64,000 bases of DNA, from assembly GCA_963764345.1 (NCBI GenBank), contig CAVXSF010000009.1, positions 496,001-560,000 on the forward strand, written 5' to 3'. The position numbers and the translations under genes were made by a program. The notes under the pieces are model-generated. The model had not been told where the DNA came from, did no database searches, and was given only the letters and a program-made list of their open reading frames with translations. Positions 1-9,494 of the stretch are shown piece after piece; position 1 is the stretch's first letter; every line of letters begins with the position of its first letter. The stretch is from DASQZK01 sp963764345 (GTDB taxonomy: Bacteria; Bacteroidota; Bacteroidia; Bacteroidales; GCA-2748055).

Positions 1-186
1 CCTGCTCTTGCCATCTTCCTCCAGTTACTATAAAAGGTCTGATTTTATATACCTTTTGAGAGTGCAACTTACATCAAAAAAAAAATCAAGTCAAATTTAT
101 TCAGTCTAAATAAATGCTAAATAATGCGGACAGAGAAAGTCCTGCAATTGCTGAGCGGCGTGGCCTCACAATCAATTGCCCGATAG

Positions 187-1197
187 TTAAGTATGACTGT
201 CCGGGAAAATGAGTCTGGCTTCCTGTAACAGCTGGCTGCGGTTTACCGGAACGACACCGGAGTGTTCACAGACCTGTCCGCCGGCAAGATTTGAGAGTAC
301 GGCAGTCTGAAGCGGCGACAGGTTCTCACCGACGCAGAGCGCAGCCAGACTTACCACCGTGTCTCCGGCACCGGAGACATCTGCAATATCACGTACCTCA
401 GCAGAAATATGATGACATTCGCTGCGGTCAGCGATCATGATACCCTGTTCGGAAAGGGTAACCATAACCATACGATGATTACCGGATTTTCTGAGTTTCT
501 GTATGGCTCCGGCAATTTTCTTCAGATCGGTCTTTTGAATATCGGCTTTCAGACCTTCATTCAGCTCCTTGAAATTAGGCTTAAACAGGGCTGCATCCTT
601 AAAATTCAGGAAATTTCTTCTTTTTGGATCGACAAGTACGGGGATGTCCAGGCTATTGGCCAGGTTGATGACAGCCTTGATGAGGGAAGGTGTAATAACG
701 CCCTTGTCATAATCCTGAAAAATGATGGAGTGGATATTTTTATCCTCAATGAAGCTGCTGATAAAATCGAGCATGCGCAGCTCCGATTCTGAGGATACCG
801 GTTTATCCATTTCCTCATCCACCCGCAAAAGATGCTGGTTATTGCTGATAATTCTTGTCTTCTGTGTGGTGACCCTCTCATGATCAACTATAATGCCGAC
901 ATCACTAAGGTTTTGTTCACCAAGCAGGTCCAGGAATTCCTGTCCGCGAAGATCACTGCCAATTACAGAGCATAATATAGGTACGGCTCCCATAGCCTTT
1001 ATGTTCAGAGCAACATTCGCCGCACCTCCAAGTCGTTTTTCAACTAAAATATCCGAAACGACGGGCACGGGTGCTTCGGGAGAAATCCGCCTGACCCTGC
1101 CCCACAGATAAGAGTCGATCATGACATCCCCGATGATAAGGACCTTTTGCCGGGTGAATTGGTCAAACAGTGTTTCCAGATCAGGACTTTCAAACAT
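187..1197 (-). CDS. rfaE1: D-glycero-beta-D-manno-heptose-7-phosphate kinase (PfkB family)
   Basis: This 336-aa protein is a PfkB-family sugar kinase. The GGAANVALNIKAMG motif near residue 56 and the C-terminal DVSGAGDTVVSLAAL motif carry the two family signatures, with the anion hole and catalytic Asp in GAGD. Its closest recognisable type is the kinase half of HldE, which phosphorylates heptose-7-phosphate at C1 on the way to ADP-heptose for the LPS core. The C-terminal cytidylyltransferase-like half of HldE is absent, so this is the single-domain RfaE1/HldA form and the adenylyltransferase must be encoded elsewhere. It lies 47 bp downstream of priA on the same strand and has its own promoter-like site inside the priA 3' end. 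The family is certain; the exact sugar substrate is inferred. Confidence 0.85.
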   Translation of the reverse strand: MFESPDLETLFDQFTRQKVLIIGDVMIDSYLWGRVRRISPEAPVPVVSDILVEKRLGGAANVALNIKAMGAVPILCSVIGSDLRGQEFLDLLGEQNLSDVGIIVDHERVTTQKTRIISNNQHLLRVDEEMDKPVSSESELRMLDFISSFIEDKNIHSIIFQDYDKGVITPSLIKAVINLANSLDIPVLVDPKRRNFLNFKDAALFKPNFKELNEGLKADIQKTDLKKIAGAIQKLRKSGNHRMVMVTLSEQGIMIADRSECHHISAEVRDIADVSGAGDTVVSLAALCVGENLSPLQTAVLSNLAGGQVCEHSGVVPVNRSQLLQEARLIFPDSHT

Positions 1198-1231
1198 ACC
1201 GGTAATTCATTTTATCGGTTTATTAATCCGA

Positions 1232-1264
1232 CAAATATAAAGTTTTACATCGGATCAACGTCAA
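1232..1264 (-). promoter_or_regulatory. Bacteroidota-type promoter for rfaE1
   Basis: On the minus strand TATATTTG (1232-1239) matches the TAnnTTTG -7 consensus. A TTG lies 22 nt upstream of it (1262-1264). The start codon of rfaE1 is about 35 nt downstream. The -33 match is weak. Confidence 0.45.
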
Positions 1265-3710
1265 TGCTGATTCTTACTTTTTTAAAGCTATCGAATTGAT
1301 AACATTCGTCCACAGCCTCCTGCAGAAGTTTCCTGGCCCGGGTAAAAGAGGATTTCTTCTCGACTTTCAGGATGATCTGATTAAGATAAAGATTTTTAAT
1401 CCGGCCAATCACAGGGGGTTGCGGACCCAGAACCCGTCTTCCGAAAATTTTCCGGAGTTTTATTGCCAGCTCATTGGCTGCCGTGTCGGCACTTTCCTTC
1501 TCCCGTCCTTTGATCACTAGTTTGATGAGCCTGACGAAGGGCGGATAGGCAAATGCCTGTCTTTCCATGATCTGGTCCCGGTAGAGACCTTCGAAGTCAT
1601 TATTTATTACATATCGGATGACAGGATGCGACGGATCCGAGGTCTGGATGATCACCTTCCCTCTTTCTTTTTTTCTCCCGGCTCTTCCACTCACCTGGGA
1701 CATGAGCTGAAAGCTTCTCTCAAAAGCCCTGAAATCAGGAAAATTAAGCATCTGGTCGGCATTCAGGATTCCGACAAGAGCCACATTCTCAAAATCAAGC
1801 CCTTTGGAAAGCATCTGTGTTCCTGCAAGAATATTATATCGTCCGGCCGCAAAACCTTCAAGAATGTTCTCATAGGCTTTCCTCGAACGGGATGTGTCGA
1901 GATCGAGCCGGGCCACCCTGACGCCCGGGATATGCAAAGAGATCTCATCCTCCACAAGTTCGGTTCCGAAACCCCGGGTGACCATTCCGGTGCCCTGACA
2001 TTCATCACACTGATGAGGGATCCTGACCGAATACCCGCAGTAATGACAGATCAGCCGTTCTTCATAACGGTGATACGTCAGGCTGACATCACATTTTTCA
2101 CACCTGGGAATCCATCCGCAGTTATTACATTGAAGGAAAGAAGAGTAACCCCGCCGGTTCTGGAAGAGGATGATCTGTTTTCCGGCAGCCAGGGTCTCGT
2201 CAACAGCCTTTAAGAGCATTGGGGTGAATACCGATATCATCTCCCTCTTTCGCCTGGCTTTGCTCACATCGGCCACCAGGATCTCTGGCATGAGAACGTC
2301 GCCGAATCTCCCGGTGAGCCTGGCCAGTCCGTATTTATGGCTGAGGCAGTTTGAATAGGTTTCAACCGATGGGGTAGCTGTTCCCATGAGGACTTTTGCG
2401 CCATGAAGCGAAGCCAGCATCACAGCAGCATCCCGGGCATGGTATCTGGGAGCCGGATCGTGCTGTTTAAAAGTATTCTCATGTTCCTCATCGATGATGA
2501 TCAGTCCCAGGTCCTGAAAGGGCAGGAAAATGGCCGACCTGACACCGAGGATCAGCCTGTACTGCTTTTCATTTTTTTGCCTGAGGCGCATATATACTTC
2601 AACCCGTTCCGAATCACTGAATTTACTGTGGTAGATGCCAACCATATCTCCGAATACGCGTCGCAGGCGTTCCACGATCTGCGAAGTAAGCGCAATTTCC
2701 GGCAGTAGATAAAGAACCTGCTTACCGGCATCCAGGTATTCCCTGATAAGGTGAATATAGATCTCCGTTTTCCCACTTGAAGTGACCCCGTGCAGAAGAA
2801 CCACATTTTTGTCCCTGAAACTTTCGGTGATGGTGTTATACGCCTCCTGTTGACTGTCGTTCAGTATATTGGGGGGTATGGTGTTCCGATCATAGACGGT
2901 CAGGCGTCCGGAAATTTTCCTGGTTTTTAACAGGATTTTTTTTCTGATCAGGCTGTTAATAGCAGAAACATCAAAGCGCGGCCTCAACGAGGAAAGTGGG
3001 ATGTCAACCGGCCGTATTATGCCGTCGTCATTCATGGAGAGCAAAAGGATCTCGTTCATGACCTCCTTTTGCCGGTAGGCTCGCGACAGTCTGTCAAGAA
3101 GGTCATGAACAGCCTCACGGTCTGTGTAAGCTGGCTGAAGGGAAACAAACGTTTCCATCCGGGGTTTATAGCTGTCTTTAAGTCTTTCCTCGATGTAAAC
3201 TGCACCGTCTTCCATCAGCTTTCGTACCGCACGGTGGACATCCTTCCTGCCGGTTATCCTGGAAAGGTCTCCGACCGACAGTCCGTTGTTTTCAGAAATC
3301 ACTTTCAGAACCAGGCTGCCTTCTTCATCGATATCCTCTTCATAATATTCATTGACAAGGATTCGCGATTCACTTTCAAGTTTCAGTCCCGATGGCAATG
3401 CTGCCTTATAAATCTCTCCGGCTGTACACATATAATAATCAGCCATCCATTCCCAGAATCTAAACTGGACAGAATTGATCAGCGGCTGATCATCAAGTAT
3501 AAACTGAATCGTTTTGATATGATCCGGTTCAGGGGTAGTATGATGAAGGGAATGTACGAGCCCGGTATACATTTTTCGTTGGCCAAACTGTACGATTACC
3601 CGTTTCCCCTGTTGAATCTCTTTCTGAAGATTTTCCGGCACCCTGTAGGTATAGGTTTGCCGCACCGGCAGTGGAAGTATGATCTCGGCGAACAGCATCC
3701 TATTGTTCAT
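1245..3710 (-). CDS. priA: Primosomal protein N' (replication restart helicase PriA)
   Basis: PriA is the 3'-to-5' superfamily 2 helicase that recognises stalled forks and reloads the replisome. The 821-aa protein has the N-terminal 3'BD domain (about 1-110), a winged-helix region, Walker A GVTSSGKT at 308-315 and DEEH at 407-410. The zinc-binding insert has eight cysteines (528, 531, 537, 540, 555, 558, 568, 571), and a conserved GxGTE region follows. Length and domain order are normal for Bacteroidota, and no catalytic residue is missing. A second in-frame Met at residue 5 is an alternative start. It is followed closely by rfaE1 on the same strand. Confidence 0.95.
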   Translation of the reverse strand: MNNRMLFAEIILPLPVRQTYTYRVPENLQKEIQQGKRVIVQFGQRKMYTGLVHSLHHTTPEPDHIKTIQFILDDQPLINSVQFRFWEWMADYYMCTAGEIYKAALPSGLKLESESRILVNEYYEEDIDEEGSLVLKVISENNGLSVGDLSRITGRKDVHRAVRKLMEDGAVYIEERLKDSYKPRMETFVSLQPAYTDREAVHDLLDRLSRAYRQKEVMNEILLLSMNDDGIIRPVDIPLSSLRPRFDVSAINSLIRKKILLKTRKISGRLTVYDRNTIPPNILNDSQQEAYNTITESFRDKNVVLLHGVTSSGKTEIYIHLIREYLDAGKQVLYLLPEIALTSQIVERLRRVFGDMVGIYHSKFSDSERVEVYMRLRQKNEKQYRLILGVRSAIFLPFQDLGLIIIDEEHENTFKQHDPAPRYHARDAAVMLASLHGAKVLMGTATPSVETYSNCLSHKYGLARLTGRFGDVLMPEILVADVSKARRKREMISVFTPMLLKAVDETLAAGKQIILFQNRRGYSSFLQCNNCGWIPRCEKCDVSLTYHRYEERLICHYCGYSVRIPHQCDECQGTGMVTRGFGTELVEDEISLHIPGVRVARLDLDTSRSRKAYENILEGFAAGRYNILAGTQMLSKGLDFENVALVGILNADQMLNFPDFRAFERSFQLMSQVSGRAGRKKERGKVIIQTSDPSHPVIRYVINNDFEGLYRDQIMERQAFAYPPFVRLIKLVIKGREKESADTAANELAIKLRKIFGRRVLGPQPPVIGRIKNLYLNQIILKVEKKSSFTRARKLLQEAVDECYQFDSFKKVRISIDVDPM

Positions 3711-3911
3711 CTCCTGGTTAAATCAGAATTCAGGTAAAGGTAGTGATTTGGTCTGTAATGAAGAAGGAGGTCCCCAACCTGCCGGGAAAAAAGAAGGACC
3801 TTCCGGCCGCAACCGGGGTATGTGGTGCAAAGTAAAACACAGACGCTGTATACTCCGGTCAGGCTGACCGGATCCCGGTGTCAATCCGGTAAAAACCGCT
3901 CTCCCCGAAAA

Positions 3912-4895
3912 TCAGACAGAGAGTATCTCGGCCATTTCAAGGATAGATGAATCAACATTTTTATGCATCTTGATCACCTTGCTGAACGGTACATTGATAA
4001 TCTCATTGTCCTTCATTCCCACCATGACACTTTTCTGGTCATCCAGGAGTGCATCAACAGCATAATAGCCAAACTTACTGGCTATAACACGGTCATAAGC
4101 CGATGGCGTGCCGCCACGTTGAATATGGCCAAGAATGGATACCCTGACATCATACTCATTGAAGTCATCCTTCACTTTTTCGGCAATAGCCATGGCCCCG
4201 CCTTCTTCTTCCCCTTCGGCAACGATAATGATGTTGCTCGATTTTTTCCTTTTAAACCCTTTTTCCAGGTAATCTTTCAGACCTTCTACCTGATTTTTGA
4301 CTTCCGGTATGAAAATGGCTTCCGCACCGCAGGCAATACCACTATGGACAGCAATAAATCCCGCGTCGCGCCCCATCACCTCAATAAAAAAGAGACGGTT
4401 ATGACTGCTGGCCGTATCTCTTATCTTATCCACAGCCTCAACAACTGTGTTAAGTGCCGTATCATACCCGATCGTATATTCGGTTCCGTAAATATCATTA
4501 TCAATGGTTCCGGGAATACCGATAAATGGAATGTCATAGTACTCATCACAGAAAACCCTTGCCCCGGTGAGAGAACCATCACCCCCGATCACGACAACAG
4601 CCTCAATGCCTTCTTTTTTAAGATTGTCGTAGGCCATTTTGCGACCAGCAGGTGTGCGAAATTCCTGGCTTCTGGCCGTCTTGAGGATGGTACCTCCGCG
4701 CTGCAGGATATCGCTCACGCTGTAGGATCTGAGTTCCTTGAAATGGCCATGGATCATTCCATGATAGCCATGCCTGATCCCAACAACCTGCATTTTATTG
4801 AAGATTGCCGTACGTACAACAGCCCTGATAGCTGCATTCATACCCGGAGAATCACCTCCGGAAGTCAGAATTCCGATTCGTTTAATTTTTCCCAT
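3912..4895 (-). CDS. pfkA: ATP-dependent 6-phosphofructokinase
   Basis: This 327-aa enzyme phosphorylates fructose-6-phosphate at C1, the committed step of glycolysis. The N-terminal TSGGDSPGMNAAIR nucleotide loop, the GTIDNDI catalytic motif and LGHIQRGGTPSAYDR (effector/substrate site) are all present. The GGDGS motif has Gly where pyrophosphate-dependent enzymes have Asp, so ATP is the predicted phosphoryl donor. It sits about 110 bp after ispH on the same strand. The order cmk-ispH-pfkA, with porQ upstream, is the kind of arrangement seen in Bacteroidota. The start is the only good ATG; no strong Shine-Dalgarno is visible. Confidence 0.95.
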   Translation of the reverse strand: MGKIKRIGILTSGGDSPGMNAAIRAVVRTAIFNKMQVVGIRHGYHGMIHGHFKELRSYSVSDILQRGGTILKTARSQEFRTPAGRKMAYDNLKKEGIEAVVVIGGDGSLTGARVFCDEYYDIPFIGIPGTIDNDIYGTEYTIGYDTALNTVVEAVDKIRDTASSHNRLFFIEVMGRDAGFIAVHSGIACGAEAIFIPEVKNQVEGLKDYLEKGFKRKKSSNIIIVAEGEEEGGAMAIAEKVKDDFNEYDVRVSILGHIQRGGTPSAYDRVIASKFGYYAVDALLDDQKSVMVGMKDNEIINVPFSKVIKMHKNVDSSILEMAEILSV

Positions 4896-5004
4896 TTAAA
4901 AGCATTTTAAAAAACCATTATACCAATAATGATCAGCACTTTATTGAGCCTGCAAAGTAAACTCAAAAAAAAATAGCGTCACAATATTCAAAGATATTTT
5001 TTGT

Positions 5005-5887
5005 TTAATTTTTCGTGAATTCAGCAACCTTCCGGGCGACGTCCTCAAGCAACCAGCGGGGCGTTGAAGTTGCCCCGCAAATACCTGCAGATGTAGCATT
5101 TACAAACCAATCCTCCTTTACCTCTTCAGGATAGGAGACCAGGTGACTGCGTGCATTGACAGACCGGCATACATCAAAAAGTACTTTTCCGTTTGAACTT
5201 TTCTTACCCGCCACGAAAAGGATCACGTCATTCCCGGATGCAAATTTACGGATCCCAGGCTGACGATGGGATATGTGCCGGCAAATCGTATCGTTGATCT
5301 CCAGTGACGGATCCGGTTTACCGTCTTTCTCCACTCTCCGCCGCAATTCGTCCCTGAGATTCCTGAACCCGTCCGTATCCATGGTAGTCTGTGAATAGAG
5401 GGTCACATGCCTTTTCAGCCTGAGTTCATCCAGTTTTTCGGGGTCTGAGATAACCACCGCACTGTTCTCTGTCTGACCGGTCAGCCCTACTACTTCAGGA
5501 TGATCCTTCTTCCCGTAAATAATGATCTGGCTGTTCCTCATCGTCCTTCCTGTATTGTTGTCTTATTTTTTGCTGAAGTCTCTGTACGATCGGACACGTC
5601 CCATCCACCAGTTCAATATGGTTCTTCTCGGCGATCCGGTAAGTCTCCGGTGGTTCACCATGTGCCCGTATCAGAACTTTGACATCGTGCAGATGATTTA
5701 AATCTTCTTTTTCAATAAAATGGATCCCTTTGGCGATGAGCCGCTTCACCTCACTCTCGTTATGAACGATCTGTCCCAGACAATAGAGTTGTTCTCCTGT
5801 ATCCAGGATTTCTTCAGCCTTACTGATAACCCGGGTAACACCAAAACAAAATCCCGATTTCTCTTCAATCCGTATTTCCACGTCCAT
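5005..5887 (-). CDS. ispH: 4-hydroxy-3-methylbut-2-enyl diphosphate reductase, split by a +1 frameshift
   Basis: IspH is the [4Fe-4S] enzyme that ends the MEP isoprenoid pathway. The first reading frame (5495-5887) supplies Cys14 in SGFCFGVTR, the RAHGEPPE substrate loop and Cys98 in DGTCPIV. The second (5005-5541) supplies IIIYGKKDHPEV onward, including the third cluster Cys in SGICGATSTP. Together they cover a whole protein of about 290 aa. The frame moves +1 somewhere between about 5541 and 5570. No family member is known to need frameshifting, so a single-base insertion (sequencing or real) is the likely cause. It starts inside the end of cmk (23-nt overlap), indicating translational coupling. 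Confidence 0.88.
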
Positions 5888-6578
5888 GAATTTTTAACAG
5901 GTTCCTGAACCACTCCATCTGTTCTTCTACATTCATATGACTGTTGTCGAGCACCAATGCATCGGCGGCTTTTTTCAGCGGACTTATCGACCGGTTTTCG
6001 TCGATATCATCCCTTTCACGGATATTTTGCTCAACCTTTTCCAGACTTGCCGGTACACCTTTTTCCTTCAGTTCCAGGTACCGTCGTTCTGCCCGTATAT
6101 GAGGATCCGCCGTCATGAAAATCTTTATATCAGCATCAGGAAAAACTACTGTACCGATATCACGTCCATCCATGACAACACCGTTTTCACCCTGGATAGA
6201 CCTCTGCAATCCAACCATTTTGGCTCTTACTTCACCTATCCTACTAACGGGACTTACCAAATCCGAAACCTTCATGCTACGGATCTCATCTTCAACGATC
6301 CGTCCGTTTAAACGAACCAGGTATCGGCCCGGTGTATTGTCCTCGGTAAAATCAATAGCCACCTTGCCGAGAACACTCACCAGCCCGGTCTCATCAACTT
6401 TCCCATTCCGTATCAGACCCTGTTCAATGCAATATAACGTTACTGCCCTGTACATAGCACCGCTGTCAATATAAATATAGCCGAGCTCTTCGGCAATTCG
6501 TTTAGCAAAAGTGCTTTTGCCACATGAAGAATATCCGTCAACGGCAATGGTCAGTTTAGATATGCTCTGGTTTACCAT
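5865..6578 (-). CDS. cmk: Cytidylate kinase
   Basis: Cmk phosphorylates CMP and dCMP. The P-loop DGYSSCGKST, the YIDSGAMYRA nucleotide-binding segment and the MDGRDIGTVVFPDAD motif are all visible. The reading frame stays open upstream to an ATG at 6611, but the ATG at 6576-6578 puts the P-loop at the usual distance from the N-terminus, giving about 237 aa. The shorter start is preferred. The 3' end overlaps the start of ispH, so the two are probably cotranscribed from the promoter at 6702-6733. Confidence 0.92.
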   Translation of the reverse strand: MVNQSISKLTIAVDGYSSCGKSTFAKRIAEELGYIYIDSGAMYRAVTLYCIEQGLIRNGKVDETGLVSVLGKVAIDFTEDNTPGRYLVRLNGRIVEDEIRSMKVSDLVSPVSRIGEVRAKMVGLQRSIQGENGVVMDGRDIGTVVFPDADIKIFMTADPHIRAERRYLELKEKGVPASLEKVEQNIRERDDIDENRSISPLKKAADALVLDNSHMNVEEQMEWFRNLLKIHGRGNTD

Positions 6579-6701
6579 AAAGGAGACATTTTGAAAAACG
6601 ATGCAGAACAATTTTGTTTATATCCTGCACCCTGCTTCGGTTAAAGGAGGTTATTGACTGCCGGACCGCCGGGAGCAAATAGGGTTAACGGCTTATACCG
6701 G

Positions 6702-6733
6702 CAAAATTACTAAAATTATACTGTCCGTTGCAA
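6702..6733 (-). promoter_or_regulatory. Bacteroidota-type promoter for cmk-ispH
   Basis: Minus-strand TAATTTTG (6702-6709) fits TAnnTTTG, with TTG (6731-6733) 21 nt upstream. It lies in the porQ-cmk gap and leaves a leader of about 115 nt before the cmk ATG at 6578. Confidence 0.5.
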
Positions 6734-6775
6734 GGATACGAATGATTGATCAGTAAGGGAAATAAATTTATAGGG

Positions 6776-7840
6776 TCACTCCTGCTTTTTATGGTAGAAA
6801 TCGGAAAGGTTTGTACTAAGTGAAAAATGATTTGAACCTCCGGCAAGGTGGTAGGTTGCCCTTCCGTAGCTGAAATGAAATTTCGAGATCTTGATGCCAA
6901 ATCCCCAGGAGAAGCCTACCATTCCAACTCGTGGGGCAATTTTCATTTCCTGCCGCCGCTGGTAATTGTAGCCTAAGTCAACGTAAAAATTCTTACCGGG
7001 GATAAATTCCAGTCCGAAGATGGTATGTCGCATCATATTATCCCCAAATTTTTCCACTTTGCTTTTGGAGGATGTGTTTACCATCAACGGATCATAGGTC
7101 ACAGAATTGTCGAGAGTGCTCTGATAAGCCATATTCCACATCTGCATCTGCTGGAACAGCACAGAAAACCGAAACGGAGCGTGTGCGAGTTTTTGAGAAA
7201 GCCCGGCCTGGATCTCGAAAGGTATATGCTCTCTTCCGGCATTCCCGTAATAGGTGGTAATCTGTGTCCCTATGTTGCGCAATACCAGTGCAGCCGTAAA
7301 AAGTTTTTCCGGATTATACCAGGTAACGCCTATATCAGCGGCAATGCCTAATGAATGATAACTTTCCAACTCGCTGTAAATTGGTTTGACGTTGATGCCA
7401 ACAGTCAGAAACGAGTCTATGGCCCTGGAATAAATGAGATTCAGGGAATATTCGGAGGCAGTGAAGGTCTGGCCGTTCCGTACGCCACTCTCATCAGCAT
7501 AAGGGAAATCACCGTAATTGATATAGTGAATGCCGGCAGCAAAATTTCCCAATTTTTCATAACTGCGAGCATATGAAGCGTATCCGTATTTGATATCAGC
7601 GAAATACCCAACATAATTCAGTACAAGCTGATTGCTCATCTCAGCGGATAACAGCGACGGATTGTGAAACGGCAGGTTAAGGTCAGGATCCGGAATGGCT
7701 ACGGATTTACCACCCAGTGCAGCCACTCTGGCAGAATTGGTCTGATTAAGGAAAGCGTAGGTATAGGTACCTCCGATCTGAGAATACCCTGACATATACG
7801 CAGTGAGGATCAACAGCAGGGCCAGCGTTTTCCTTTTCAT
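6776..7840 (-). CDS. porQ: Type IX secretion system protein PorQ
   Basis: This 354-aa protein has a signal peptide (residues 1 to about 20, ending in GYSQ) followed by a beta-rich, FadL-like outer-membrane barrel pattern that ends in a short amphipathic C-terminus. The opening IGGTYTYAFLNQTNSARVAALGG and the FHNPSLLS segment resemble PorQ. In the type IX system PorQ works with PorU, PorV and PorZ in the cell-surface attachment complex that processes cargo. Placement directly upstream of cmk supports the call. Presence of porQ implies that the rest of the T9SS lies elsewhere in the genome. No cargo protein with a recognisable T9SS C-terminal domain was noticed here. Confidence 0.85.
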   Translation of the reverse strand: MKRKTLALLLILTAYMSGYSQIGGTYTYAFLNQTNSARVAALGGKSVAIPDPDLNLPFHNPSLLSAEMSNQLVLNYVGYFADIKYGYASYARSYEKLGNFAAGIHYINYGDFPYADESGVRNGQTFTASEYSLNLIYSRAIDSFLTVGINVKPIYSELESYHSLGIAADIGVTWYNPEKLFTAALVLRNIGTQITTYYGNAGREHIPFEIQAGLSQKLAHAPFRFSVLFQQMQMWNMAYQSTLDNSVTYDPLMVNTSSKSKVEKFGDNMMRHTIFGLEFIPGKNFYVDLGYNYQRRQEMKIAPRVGMVGFSWGFGIKISKFHFSYGRATYHLAGGSNHFSLSTNLSDFYHKKQE

Positions 7841-7892
7841 GAAAGATAGGGTCGTTTAAAAGCTTAAACGTATAAAAAATCTTCTTAGTGTA

Positions 7893-7900
7893 CAAAAGTA
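7893..7900 (-). promoter_or_regulatory. Possible -7 element for porQ
   Basis: Minus-strand TACTTTTG matches TAnnTTTG about 53 nt upstream of the porQ ATG. The nearest TTG is too close (15 nt), so the -33 part is poor. A 7-bp inverted repeat (CGTTTAA/TTAAACG, 7853-7870) lies between it and the start codon. Confidence 0.35.
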
Positions 7901-7904
7901 CATT

Positions 7905-8969
7905 TCAACCCGTCACAAGTCCGGTAAAAATTTCCCGGGACGACTCACACCAGAGTTTAAAATGATGAAGTGAATTATTATCCGGTTCGAAAAATGGCAG
8001 CGAATCATCCAGCGCGGTGAGCTTAAAGGCCAGACCGGATCTCCTGGCATCCTCAGCATTACAGAGTTGTTCAAAATGATTTCTCGAAGGAATGATCATC
8101 ACCGGTTTTCCAAGGAGGGCCGATTCACAAACGGTCTCGAATCCTGCGGTGCAAATCACGGCCCGGCACCCTGCCATATCCCGGAGAAAGTCATCGCCAC
8201 CCAGTCCCGACAGGGTAATATTCGGCAGGGCAATGTCAACCTGATCGTCGTCATCTGTATAAATATGAAATCCTGTCGAGGGGTGACCAGATGCCAATCT
8301 GACCAGATCCGCAAGGAAGCCCCCGTTCAGCAGGTAAACCAGAATGTAATCACCTTGTTCCGGAGTTAGCAGTCTTACCGCCTGTCGGATGAGCGGGGGT
8401 GCAACCCTGATGCGGTCTCCGGCTGCCGTTTCCACCGGAGAAAAAGAAAGGGCGATCTTCGTACCGGCACTCAGTGAAACCAGAAAAGTATGAAGACGCA
8501 GAAACAACCGCATCAGCCGGTGTCCTTGTGGCCAGGTATATTCCGGCCGTTCAAAAAAGAGATGGTGGGAAACAATCACCATCTTCTTATGGCTAAAAGA
8601 TACCAGATGCGCCAGGCCACCGATCATGTCATAGAAGTTGACCACGGTCGAAGCCTGTGACCTGCGGATAGTCCCGGCAAGCCTGAAGATGGACAAGAGG
8701 TATACAGGCCCGTATAAAAGATTATACAATATGGATATGGAAACCCGGATTCCCTTTTTATCGGTTGATCTGATAAAATTGGGACTTCGGAAAGTACTGA
8801 GCCTGTCACCGAAAAGCTCACTGTAAAACCCTGGAACTTTGCGCTGCGGGCTGACACCGAGGTAAACCGCCTCTATGCGGTGGCCCTTTTCCTCAAGCAT
8901 TTCCGCCAGGGTCACCGATTGAGTCATATGGCCTCTGCCTTCTCCCTGAACGATGAAGAGATATGTCAT
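7905..8969 (-). CDS. Glycosyltransferase of the MurG/UDP-glucuronosyltransferase-like (GT-B) type
   Basis: The 354-aa protein starts with a GT-B Rossmann strand and glycine loop, FIVQGEGRGHMTQS, typical of GT28/GT1-like enzymes. The C-terminal half has the nucleotide-sugar site pattern with CTAGFETVCESALLGKPVMIIP, where a Glu would contact the donor sugar. There is no signal peptide and no clear membrane helix beyond one hydrophobic stretch near residues 95-110. Acceptor and product are unknown; an envelope glycolipid or polysaccharide is possible. It is the last gene of a likely operon with the cysteine-cluster protein (24 bp upstream) and the EamA transporter. Confidence 0.7.
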   Translation of the reverse strand: MTYLFIVQGEGRGHMTQSVTLAEMLEEKGHRIEAVYLGVSPQRKVPGFYSELFGDRLSTFRSPNFIRSTDKKGIRVSISILYNLLYGPVYLLSIFRLAGTIRRSQASTVVNFYDMIGGLAHLVSFSHKKMVIVSHHLFFERPEYTWPQGHRLMRLFLRLHTFLVSLSAGTKIALSFSPVETAAGDRIRVAPPLIRQAVRLLTPEQGDYILVYLLNGGFLADLVRLASGHPSTGFHIYTDDDDQVDIALPNITLSGLGGDDFLRDMAGCRAVICTAGFETVCESALLGKPVMIIPSRNHFEQLCNAEDARRSGLAFKLTALDDSLPFFEPDNNSLHHFKLWCESSREIFTGLVTG

Positions 8970-8993
8970 ATCTTCTGGTTGACTGTGGCAACG

Positions 8994-9482
8994 TTATTTA
9001 TAATGTTCTCCAAGAAGCTCAACAACCTCAAATGCTGCAGGGCAAATCTCGGTATTTTTAAGCGTCAGATCAAGAATCTGTATGAACCGGTTCCTGTCGG
9101 TATGCGGATATTCTCTGCAGGCTTTGGGACGATTTTCGTAGACCATGCAAAAATTGTCCTCCATGAGAAAAGGGCAGGGAGTATCCCTGAACACATAATC
9201 GCCATCCTCATCCACCCGAAGATATTTCTCCGTAAATTCCGAGGGTCTCATCCTTAAGGCGGATGACACTCTCTGAATATCCCTGTCGTTCAGCACCGGG
9301 CTGATGGATTTACAGCAATTGGCACATTCCAGGCAATGCACTCTGGTGAAAACATCCTCATGTATTTCTCTGACCGTTTTATCCAGGTCAGCCGGTTTCT
9401 TTTTTTTCAACATCCGGAAAAGATCCCGGTTCTGCTTCCGTCGGCCGTCGGCTCTCTTTTTCAGGTCATTTTGCTCAGTCAT
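8994..9482 (-). CDS. YkgJ-type cysteine cluster protein
   Basis: This 162-aa soluble protein carries the Cys-rich pattern of the YkgJ/CxxCxxCC family: CLECANCCKS, then CPFLMEDNFCMVYENRPKAC and a final ICPAAF Cys. Members are thought to bind zinc or an iron-sulfur cluster, but no reaction is established for most. The N-terminal 40 residues are strongly basic and helical. It is separated by 12 bp from the EamA gene upstream and by 24 bp from the glycosyltransferase downstream, so it is probably cotranscribed with both. All the expected Cys are present. Confidence 0.8.
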   Translation of the reverse strand: MTEQNDLKKRADGRRKQNRDLFRMLKKKKPADLDKTVREIHEDVFTRVHCLECANCCKSISPVLNDRDIQRVSSALRMRPSEFTEKYLRVDEDGDYVFRDTPCPFLMEDNFCMVYENRPKACREYPHTDRNRFIQILDLTLKNTEICPAAFEVVELLGEHYK

Positions 9483-9494
9483 GCCTTTGGAGTA

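Noticed and set aside
1..186. Window start upstream of the rfaE1 stop
   Set aside because: No gene, RNA or repeat could be supported in this AT-rich stretch.
3854..3872. Perfect 8-bp hairpin TCCGGTCA-GGC-TGACCGGA downstream of pfkA
   Set aside because: It has no T run on either strand. It may be a weak terminator or chance, so it is not listed as a feature.
3963..4910. A 315-codon open frame on the plus strand opposite pfkA, and similar long frames opposite priA, ahcY and serS
   Set aside because: They lie wholly antisense to well-conserved genes, show no recognisable domain and follow from the codon bias of the real gene.
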